DNA of 64,000 bases from Streptomyces sp. S3(2020) (GTDB lineage: Bacteria; Actinomycetota; Actinomycetes; Streptomycetales; Streptomycetaceae). The stretch is taken from contig NZ_JABERD010000011.1 in the NCBI RefSeq assembly GCF_013044505.1, positions 1 through 64,000 on the forward strand, given 5' to 3'. Below, one piece after another: positions 58,365 through 64,000 of this stretch (position 1 is the stretch's first letter; each line of letters begins with the position of its first letter). A program made the position numbers and the translations under genes. The notes below the pieces were generated by a model. The model was not told the DNA's origin and searched no databases. It saw nothing but the letters and a program-made list of their open reading frames with translations.

Positions 58365-59169
58365 CCGCATCGGTCTGCTGCTGAAGCCGCCACAGCCCCG
58401 CGCGGGCTGGCGGCTGCTCCCCGCCAGGGTCGGGGCCATGTGCGCCGTCGAACTCCAGAAGCTGCGCCACGACCGCACCGAGCTCTACACCCGGGCCGTC
58501 CAACCCGCCCTGTGGCTGCTGATCTTCGGCCAGACCTTCACCCGGATCAAGGCGATCCCCACCGGTGGCATCCCCTACATCGACTATCTGGCACCCGGCA
58601 TCATCGCCCAGTCCGCGATGTTCATCGCCATCTTCTACGGCATCCAGATCATCTGGGAACGGGACGCGGGCATCCTCAACAAGCTCCTCGTCACCCCGAC
58701 CCCGCGCTCGGCACTGATCACCGGGAAGGCGTTCGCGGCCGGAGTGAAGTCGCTGGTCCAGGCCGTCGTCGTGATCCTCATCGCCGCGGTGCTCGGCGTC
58801 GCCCTGACCTGGAACCCGCTGAAACTGCTCGGCGTCGCCGCGGTCGTCGTCCTCGGATCCGCCTTCTTCTCCTGCCTGTCCATGACCATCGCGGGCATCG
58901 TCCTCAGCCGCGACCGGCTGATGGGCTTCGGACAGGCCATCACCATGCCGCTGTTCTTCGGCTCCAACGCCCTCTACCCGCTGTCCGTCATGCCCGGCTG
59001 GCTCCAGGCGGTCAGCAAGGTCAACCCGCTCAGCTATCAGGTGGACGCCCTGCGCGGACTCCTCCTCGGCACGCCCGCCCATCTCGCGCTCGACTTCGCG
59101 GTGCTGTTCGTCGCCGCCGCACTGGGCATCGCCGCGGCCTCGTCGCTGCTCGGTCGTCTCGCGCGCTGA
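58324..59169 (+). CDS. ABC-2 type transporter permease (DrrB-like)
   Basis: The 281-residue membrane protein has about six transmembrane segments after a 50-residue cytoplasmic lead. The ABC-2 family region is FIAIFYGIQIIWERDAGILNKLLVTPTPRSALITGK, and the ending pattern is NALYPLSVMPGWLQAVSKVNPLSYQVDALRGLL. With the upstream ATPase it would export a hydrophobic compound. The ATG at 58324 has AGGAG within the ATPase gene. It is the last gene of the MarR operon; a 192-base intergenic region follows. Confidence 0.92.
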   Translation: MSEAPAAPQAVSADRIGLLLKPPQPRAGWRLLPARVGAMCAVELQKLRHDRTELYTRAVQPALWLLIFGQTFTRIKAIPTGGIPYIDYLAPGIIAQSAMFIAIFYGIQIIWERDAGILNKLLVTPTPRSALITGKAFAAGVKSLVQAVVVILIAAVLGVALTWNPLKLLGVAAVVVLGSAFFSCLSMTIAGIVLSRDRLMGFGQAITMPLFFGSNALYPLSVMPGWLQAVSKVNPLSYQVDALRGLLLGTPAHLALDFAVLFVAAALGIAAASSLLGRLAR

Positions 59170-59249
59170 TCATGCACACGGACGTGATGTGCGGCACGCC
59201 CGCCGGGCGCGGTGCGCCCCCCTGTCGGCGAGTTCTTCCTGCGCACGGC

Positions 59250-59264
59250 TTGATCACTGATCAA
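59250..59264. promoter_or_regulatory. Perfect 15-base palindrome
   Basis: TTGATCA and TGATCAA flank a central C (59250-59264), about 110 bases before the next start codon. It lies after the permease gene and upstream of the promoter for the gene at 59362. It could be a regulator site or, less likely, part of a terminator. Confidence 0.4.
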
Positions 59265-59302
59265 AGGGGGTGAACCCGCTGGCCACAGCGCATTCCGCTC
59301 AT

Positions 59303-59332
59303 TTGACAGTGCACTGAGCACACAGATAGGAA
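59303..59332 (+). promoter_or_regulatory. Candidate primary-sigma promoter
   Basis: TTGACA (59303-59308, perfect -35), an 18-base spacer and TAGGAA (59327-59332, five of six TAGGAT) make a good Streptomyces housekeeping promoter. A 10-base palindrome CAGTGCACTG (59307-59316) overlaps the -35 box and may bind a repressor. Transcription would start near 59339, 23 bases before the GTG at 59362. Confidence 0.55.
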
Positions 59333-59361
59333 GCAGCTCTCTGAGGGACAAGAGGTGGATT

Positions 59362-59877
59362 GTGTACGAGCCGAACGTGGTCGGGGACTGGCAGGAGTAC
59401 GACGAGCTTGCCGGCCTGCGTGTCCGCGTCCACGGGCTGGAAGCCTCCGAGCCACCACGCGGCCGGGACGACGCCGCCGAGGGGCTCACGTACTTCAGCG
59501 TCCGCGTGACCGTCGAGAACCGCGGCGGCCGGCACTCCACCATCCACCTGGAGGACGGCCAGATCGACGTCCGGCTCGGTCCCGACGGCGAGAGCGCGTT
59601 CATCGACTGGCGCAACTCGCAGTTCATCGAGGGCTTCGACGTCTATCCGCTGCGCCGGGCGACCGCCGTGCTCTACGCCGCCGGCCCCGAGGCGTCCCTG
59701 AGTCTGGTCGACGTACAGATCCAGCTGCGGGTCGACGACGACTGGGCCGAGCGTCGGCTGTGGGCGGGCGGTATCGGTCTTCAGGAAGGCGCCGTGCAGG
59801 CGGCGACCGGACGGGACGGCCTGGCCCACCAGGTGAGCAACTTCCTGCGGGACCAGGCCGAGGAGGGCACCGCCTGA
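59362..59877 (+). CDS. Small conserved protein, beta-rich (DUF4352-like)
   Basis: The 171-residue protein has repeated beta-strand segments (LRVRVHGLEAS, LTYFSVRVTVENRGG, IHLEDGQIDVRLG) and resembles the immunoglobulin-like DUF4352 fold, without a visible signal peptide. It has no catalytic motif. The GTG at 59362 is preceded by AGAGGTGG, and a strong promoter candidate lies just upstream. It ends ten bases from the stop of the convergent hemC gene. The function is unknown. Confidence 0.7.
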   Translation: MYEPNVVGDWQEYDELAGLRVRVHGLEASEPPRGRDDAAEGLTYFSVRVTVENRGGRHSTIHLEDGQIDVRLGPDGESAFIDWRNSQFIEGFDVYPLRRATAVLYAAGPEASLSLVDVQIQLRVDDDWAERRLWAGGIGLQEGAVQAATGRDGLAHQVSNFLRDQAEEGTA

Positions 59878-59887
59878 CGGCGGTACG

Positions 59888-60823
59888 TCAGTGCGGGATG
59901 CCGTCGATGATCTCGCGGGCTCCCTGACGCAGCAGTGCCACCGCGACCGAGGTGCCCAGGGTGGCCGGGTCCAGCCGGCCCGCCCACTCGTGGGCGTTGA
60001 GGCGGGTCTTGCCGTCCGGGGTGAACACACAGGCCCGCAGGGACAGTTCGCCGCCGTGGTCCACGCGCGCGTACCCGGCGATCGGGCTGTTGCAGTGGCC
60101 CTGGAGCACATGCAGGAACATGCGTTCCGCGGTGGCCTCCCGGTGGGTGTCCGGATCGCCGAGCCCGCTGACCGCGTCGATCAGCTCGGTGTCGCCCTCG
60201 CGGCACTGCAGGGCGAGGATGCCCGCGCCGATCGGCGGCATCATCGTCTCGGGGGAGAGGATCTCGCTGATCACGTCCTCGCGGCCGATGCGTTCGAGGC
60301 CCGACACCGCGAGCAGCAGCGCGTCCGCCTCGCCTGCCGCCAGCTTCGCCAGCCGCCGGTTGGCGTTGCCGCGGAACGGCACGCACTCCAGCTCCGGATG
60401 GGTGGCCGCCAGTTGGGCGACCCGGCGCACCGAGGACGTCCCGATGCGAGTACCGGCCGGAAGCTCGTCCAGGGGGAGCCCGCCCGGATGGATCAGCGCG
60501 TCGCGGATGTCGTCCCGCTTGAGGAACGCGGCGAACGTCGTACCCGCCGGGAGCGGCCGGTCGGCGGGCACGTCCTTGACACAGTGCACCGCGAGGTCGG
60601 CCTGCCCGGCGAGCAGCGCGGCGTCGACCTCCTTGGTGAAGGCGCCCTTGCCCTCGACCTTCGACAGGTCGCCCATCCACTTGTCGCCGGTCGTCCTCAC
60701 CGGCACGACCTCGGTGCGCACCCCGGGGTACAGCGCGGTCAACTCGGCGCGGACACGCTCCACTTGGGCGAGCGCCATGGGCGAGTCGCGGGAGACGATA
60801 CGGATCAGTTCGGGCACGGACAT
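59888..60823 (-). CDS. hemC: Hydroxymethylbilane synthase
   Basis: The 311-residue protein has the porphobilinogen deaminase architecture. It has Arg and Ser in [12 protein letters not shown], Lys-Asp in [11 protein letters not shown] (catalytic Asp), GTSSVRR and [11 protein letters not shown] for substrate binding, and the cofactor Cys in [13 protein letters not shown]. All key residues are present. It condenses four porphobilinogen units to hydroxymethylbilane for heme and corrin synthesis. The ATG at 60823 (MSVPELIR) is chosen by alignment. It lies alone, away from hemA/hemB/hemD, and differs from the RLGTRRS-type hemC I recall in the usual Streptomyces hem cluster, so it may be a second copy. 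Confidence 0.88.
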   Translation of the reverse strand: MSVPELIRIVSRDSPMALAQVERVRAELTALYPGVRTEVVPVRTTGDKWMGDLSKVEGKGAFTKEVDAALLAGQADLAVHCVKDVPADRPLPAGTTFAAFLKRDDIRDALIHPGGLPLDELPAGTRIGTSSVRRVAQLAATHPELECVPFRGNANRRLAKLAAGEADALLLAVSGLERIGREDVISEILSPETMMPPIGAGILALQCREGDTELIDAVSGLGDPDTHREATAERMFLHVLQGHCNSPIAGYARVDHGGELSLRACVFTPDGKTRLNAHEWAGRLDPATLGTSVAVALLRQGAREIIDGIPH

Positions 60824-60872
60824 GCGGGACACGATAGACCCTCGCGGTCGTGCGGCTGTCCAGTACCGCTCT

Positions 60873-61700
60873 TCACATACGCCAGTCGAAGGGGAAGAAC
60901 TCCTCACCCGCCGCGCCCGCGGCATCCGGCGTGCGCACCAGGCAGCGGTGACGCAGCAGTTCACGCCGCTCCTGCGGGGACAGGCCGGGGGCGGTCCAGT
61001 CCTCGGCGTCGACGTCCTCGCGCCCGCACGCGTTGATCTCGTCACCGGACGCGGTCCTCAGGTCCACCCGGAAGTCGGTGCGCCACTGGGAGTTGTGCCC
61101 CCAGCCCTGGGACAGGTCCACGGTCGGGCGGTGCCGGCGCAGATAGGTCCAGTGCAGCGGCGAACGGTCGGCCACCCCGCGCTCCGCGTGCCGGACACCC
61201 GCCCGTACCCGCACCCCGGCCCGGGAGAACAGCAGGGACCCGAACCGCAGTCCGGGCCACACGACACCGGTGATCCGTACCGGCTCGTCCGGGTCCTCGG
61301 CCTGTTCGACCTCCACGATCTCGTGCAGGAACGGGTCGAAGGCGTCGCTCTCCTCGAACGGTGTCAGGCCCAGGCCGGTGAAGAGCCGGAGGTACTCGGC
61401 CCGCGACACGGCGGGCCAGACGCCGGCGTGCTCACCGGCAGGCTGGAAGCCGGTCAGCAGGACATCGCTGACCCGGCTCAGCGCGTACAGCTCCCACAGC
61501 AGGTCGCCGCACCGCTCGTCCGGTCCGTCGACGGCCGTCGCGGTGAGCAGTTCGACGCCCGTGGTGAGGGCCTCGCGGTAGGCGAGTCGGGCCCGTGCGA
61601 GCCAGGGTTCCACGACGGTGGGGTACGCGTTCGCGCCTTCGTGGTCGCGCAGTGCCTGGAACAGCATGCGTGCGTTGACCCAGGCCTCCTCTTCGTCCAT
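60873..61700 (-). CDS. Conserved hypothetical protein
   Basis: The 275-residue cytoplasmic protein begins [30 protein letters not shown] and is mostly helical in the first half, then mixed ([29 protein letters not shown]). There is no signal peptide, membrane segment or catalytic motif that I recognise. It lies 49 bases upstream of hemC and 41 bases downstream of the questin-oxidase-like gene, all on the minus strand, so the three may form one transcript. Confidence 0.75.
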   Translation of the reverse strand: MDEEEAWVNARMLFQALRDHEGANAYPTVVEPWLARARLAYREALTTGVELLTATAVDGPDERCGDLLWELYALSRVSDVLLTGFQPAGEHAGVWPAVSRAEYLRLFTGLGLTPFEESDAFDPFLHEIVEVEQAEDPDEPVRITGVVWPGLRFGSLLFSRAGVRVRAGVRHAERGVADRSPLHWTYLRRHRPTVDLSQGWGHNSQWRTDFRVDLRTASGDEINACGREDVDAEDWTAPGLSPQERRELLRHRCLVRTPDAAGAAGEEFFPFDWRM

Positions 61701-61741
61701 GCGCGCACCCTAGCGACGGCCAGGAGTGGTGATCCACACGT

Positions 61742-62761
61742 TTATCCGGCGAGGGGAACACTCATCTCGACCGAGCGCAGTGCCGCGGCGAGCGCCGGAT
61801 CGTCGCCGACGTCCAGAGCCGTGTCGGTCAGCTTGATGACGTGCTCGTCGCCGTGGGCGAGGGCACGTTCCATGACCTCTTCGGGGGTGAGCCGGCTCGG
61901 AGGTGCGTAGGCGACGGGCTCTTCGGGCGCGTACATCGCGGTGACCGCCGCGGACGCGCTCCACGCCGCGCGCAGGCTCGGTGCCCACTGCTCGCGGGGC
62001 AGTGAATCCAGGGCGCGCAGCACGGCGTTGGGCGCGGTGGCGGCGTGCACGAGCATGGTGGGTTCGCCGTGGCCGTGGGTGGCGTAGCGGTGGGTCGCGG
62101 CGCGCACGAGTTCGGTCAGCCGTGCGCGGGCCGTGTCCGGATCGGTCACCTCGTCCGCCCACGCGGGCAGCCGGTGCACGGCGGCGAGGCGCTTGCGGAA
62201 CCCCAGGTGGCCCGGCTCGATCGGGGGTACGGCGTCCAGGGACTCCATGGCGGTCGGCGCGCCCGGCAGCACGGCGACGCCGGTCACCGGCTGGTGCCGG
62301 GCCGCCCAGTACCCCAGCGCGTGGGCGAGTTCGGTGGTCCGGGGCGCGTTCTCACCGGTCTCCAGGGCGCGTACGGCGTGGCCGACGCGTATCACGGTGT
62401 GGGTGGCGCCGCCGTACAGACCGGGCAGCAGGCGCGGCCACCACTCGGCGAGGACGTCCCGCCACGGGCGCTCGGCGAGGGTTCGGGAGTAGTGGTCGGT
62501 CCAGTCCGAGATCCGGCGTGGATCGCCCAGTGCCTCCTGCCAGTTGTCGGCGGTGACGGGGGCCACGCGGTCGGGGAAGTCCTCCAGCTTGTCCCGGTAG
62601 AGGTCGACCCAGTGGTGCACCGCCCCCGCCTGTCCGTGGGCGGCGAGCGCCTCGACGACCATGGGGGCGTGGTTGGACAGCCAGCCGTCGCGTTCGGGGC
62701 CGGAGGCGTGGAGGCGTTCCAGGGCTTCTTCGAGCTGTCCGCTCGTGTCGGTGTTGTCCAT
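61742..62761 (-). CDS. Questin oxidase-like (DUF4243) protein
   Basis: The 339-residue protein starts MDNTDTSGQLEEALERLHASGPE. It contains SNHAPMVVEALAAHG and LLPGLYGGATHTVIRVGHAVRAL, the pattern of questin oxidase-like proteins (a Baeyer-Villiger-type oxygenase family from fungi with bacterial relatives). Repeated HxxxH-type and GH pairs are visible (RYATHGHGEPTM). I do not know a bacterial reaction for it. It could oxidise an aromatic ketone. It is the first gene of the small minus-strand group ending in hemC. Confidence 0.7.
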   Translation of the reverse strand: MDNTDTSGQLEEALERLHASGPERDGWLSNHAPMVVEALAAHGQAGAVHHWVDLYRDKLEDFPDRVAPVTADNWQEALGDPRRISDWTDHYSRTLAERPWRDVLAEWWPRLLPGLYGGATHTVIRVGHAVRALETGENAPRTTELAHALGYWAARHQPVTGVAVLPGAPTAMESLDAVPPIEPGHLGFRKRLAAVHRLPAWADEVTDPDTARARLTELVRAATHRYATHGHGEPTMLVHAATAPNAVLRALDSLPREQWAPSLRAAWSASAAVTAMYAPEEPVAYAPPSRLTPEEVMERALAHGDEHVIKLTDTALDVGDDPALAAALRSVEMSVPLAG

Positions 62762-62861
62762 GAGCCGGACGTTATGCCTCGTGCACGGGTGCCGGGATCG
62801 GGCGCGGGACGGAAGCCGCGGGGTGCACGGGTCCTAGGTCCCGCGCCCGATGCGCGCCGGA

Positions 62862-63638
62862 TCAGGCGTTGGGGTCGAAGGAGATCCCCGACGGCTTGGC
62901 CTTCGTCAGGTCGGAGGCGAAGTTCGCGTCCTTGAGGGCGAAGTTGGCGCTGCCGAAGTCGTACGCGACCAGCTTGTCGCGCACGCCCGACGGGTAGCCG
63001 TTCCAGCCGACCAGCGGCGGGTACTGCCAGGTGCCCTTGGCGTTCTCCGGCGGCTCGTCATTGGAGTTGGCCAGCCGGAAGGCGTGGGTGCTGATGCCGT
63101 CCTTGTGGTAGACGATCTTCGCGTGGGTGCCGTCGAAGCGGACGCCGGAGGTCGCGGTCGTCGAGTACGCGCCGTGGGCGGACGTCGACACGTACTGGAT
63201 CGTGCCGTTCTGCACCCAGATCACGACGTGTTCCCAGTCGTGCCGGTGCCCGCCGATGCTGCTGTTCGCCAGGGCCTGGTCCTTCTCGAAGTAGAGGCCG
63301 TACATGTAGGCGCACCAGCCGTTGTTGCACTTGTAGCGCGAGTACGAGTTGGTGTTGTTCAGGTCCGAGAGGTCGTGGCACTCGCCGCTGAGCGAACCCG
63401 TCGGGTTCAGACCGCCGTTGACCGTGCCGTCGGGGCCGATCGCGGGCGTGGGGTAGCAGCCGTCGGTGTCGTAGTCCCAGGCCGGCTGGTAGGTGTACTC
63501 GGCCGACTCGGCGTTGGTGGGCAGGGCGGTGGGCGGGGCGGCGAAGGCGGCGCTGGGGAAGGCGACGACCAGGACGGCGGCGCCGGCCAGGCCGGTGAAC
63601 CATCTGGCGCGGTGCTTCTTGAACGACGGAGACGACAC
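62862..63638 (-). CDS. Secreted NPP1/NLP-type (necrosis- and ethylene-inducing peptide-like) protein
   Basis: The 258-residue protein has a Sec signal peptide (hydrophobic segment 15-33, cleavage near AFA at 33). The NLP hallmark heptapeptide GHRHDWE lies at 130-136, within the conserved AYMYGLYFEKDQ and DWEHVVIWVQ surroundings. Four cysteines (61, 87, 104, 109) could form disulfides. In plant pathogens NLPs bind sphingolipids in plant membranes and lyse cells; the function in a Streptomyces is unproven. The GTG at 63638 follows GGAGGAC. It lies alone, with a dyad in the upstream region. Confidence 0.92.
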   Translation of the reverse strand: MSSPSFKKHRARWFTGLAGAAVLVVAFPSAAFAAPPTALPTNAESAEYTYQPAWDYDTDGCYPTPAIGPDGTVNGGLNPTGSLSGECHDLSDLNNTNSYSRYKCNNGWCAYMYGLYFEKDQALANSSIGGHRHDWEHVVIWVQNGTIQYVSTSAHGAYSTTATSGVRFDGTHAKIVYHKDGISTHAFRLANSNDEPPENAKGTWQYPPLVGWNGYPSGVRDKLVAYDFGSANFALKDANFASDLTKAKPSGISFDPNA

Positions 63639-63722
63639 TGCGTCCTCCTCTTGGTGCGGGCGCAGCCCAACGGCTGTGGGGGAACGGGAGGTTCAGCTTC
63701 CCGAGTTTTCATGTCCGCGCCA

Positions 63723-63741
63723 AGAGTCCGTAAGCGACTCT
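63723..63741. promoter_or_regulatory. Inverted repeat upstream of the NLP-type gene
   Basis: AGAGTC (63723-63728) and GACTCT (63736-63741) are perfect arms seven bases apart, about 85-103 bases upstream of the GTG at 63638. It is an operator candidate for the NLP-type gene. No clear promoter boxes can be placed. Confidence 0.4.
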
Positions 63742-63755
63742 CTGGTAACAACCGT

Positions 63756-63778
63756 CCGAACAGTGGGATCTTGTTCGG
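63756..63778 (-). terminator. Hairpin terminator after the DNA ligase gene
   Basis: CCGAACA (63756-63762) and TGTTCGG (63772-63778) form a perfect seven-base stem with a nine-base loop, starting four bases past the ligase stop codon. No U tract follows on the minus strand, as is usual in Streptomyces. Confidence 0.6.
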
Positions 63779-63782
63779 GATG

Positions 63783-64000
63783 TCAGACGAGGTCGTCCGG
63801 AAGGTCGGCCGCCGACTCCTCCGGTGCGAGGTCGGGGCGCAGCCGCAGCCAGGACGGCTGACGCAGCAGTCCCGCCCGGGTGCGGGTGCTGTAGCGGACC
63901 TCGCCGACCAGGCGGGGCAGGACCCAGTGCGCGCCCGCGACCGGCGGCGGGGCGTCGAAGGGGCACACGTCCGTCGCCGCGGCCCCGAGGAGCGCGGCGA
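63783..64000 (-). CDS. ATP-dependent DNA ligase, C-terminal OB-fold part (runs off the window)
   Basis: Only the last 72 or so residues are visible, ending at TGA (63783-63785). The segments CPFDAPPP, HWVLPRLVGEVRYSTRTRAGLLRQPSWLRLRP match the OB-fold C-terminus of bacterial ATP-dependent DNA ligases (LigC/LigD type), including the family's HPSW/RQPSW and LRP signature. The catalytic domain lies beyond position 64000. It joins DNA nicks, probably in repair or end joining. The gene is upstream of, and on the same strand as, the NLP-type gene, separated by the hairpin. Confidence 0.85.
   Translation of the reverse strand, partial: AALLGAAATDVCPFDAPPPVAGAHWVLPRLVGEVRYSTRTRAGLLRQPSWLRLRPDLAPEESAADLPDDLV

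Overview
The window is high-GC DNA with long, tightly packed genes, GTG and TTG starts and frequent ATGA/GTGA stop-start overlaps. It carries actinomycete hallmark genes: a WhiB-like protein, an ANTAR-GAF regulator, a SigB-type sigma factor with an RsbW-like kinase, a GlgE pathway, a Tat-exported GH95 and an NLP-type secreted protein. I read it as Streptomyces chromosome. I saw no tRNA, rRNA, CRISPR array, insertion sequence or prophage. About 56 genes are supported, two of them at the window edges.

Left part (1-11 kb): a short TerD-type gene, a secreted serine hydrolase, a secreted M4 metalloprotease, then a sugar-utilisation operon. The operon is a ROK regulator that appears leaderless, a secreted GH27 enzyme with a CBM35-like tail, a Tat-exported GH95 enzyme and a secreted SGNH esterase. 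Next comes a large LuxR/AAA (LAL) regulator (11-14 kb).

14-17.5 kb: a three-gene operon, every junction overlapping by 4 bp. It encodes a response regulator fused to a glutaredoxin-like and a thioredoxin-reductase-like module, a cytosolic histidine kinase with a cyclic-nucleotide-type sensor domain, and a UBP-type zinc finger protein. This is the most unusual system in the window.

17.5-35.5 kb: single genes and small regulons. They include a VOC protein, tandem UspA, DUF4032, an MBL hydrolase, AlkB, TetR with an FAD dehydrogenase, DUF488, an M1 peptidase, an L,D-transpeptidase lipoprotein with a two-component system, a Wbl protein, saccharopine dehydrogenase with a divergent TetR, the LysG/LysE pair, an MFS exporter and a lone cNMP-binding protein.

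35.5-43.4 kb: stress and developmental control. An RsbW-like ATPase precedes a SigB-type sigma factor and an ANTAR-GAF protein carrying an in-frame TTA (bldA) codon. DUF1206 and FUSC membrane proteins, NDH-2 and a second HATPase follow.

43.5-56 kb: an acyl-CoA ligase, then the glgE-treS-mak-glgB operon, which converts trehalose through maltose and maltose-1-phosphate to branched alpha-glucan. Divergent from it are an ATPase-like gene and glgX, for debranching.

56-64 kb: a VOC protein, a self-overlapping MarR-ABC efflux operon behind a perfect palindrome, a small beta-rich protein, a hemC gene standing alone, two poorly characterised genes (one questin-oxidase-like), an NLP-type protein and the 3' end of an ATP-dependent DNA ligase. 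Start codons were chosen from ribosome-binding sites and family alignment by eye. Functions are family-level unless stated.
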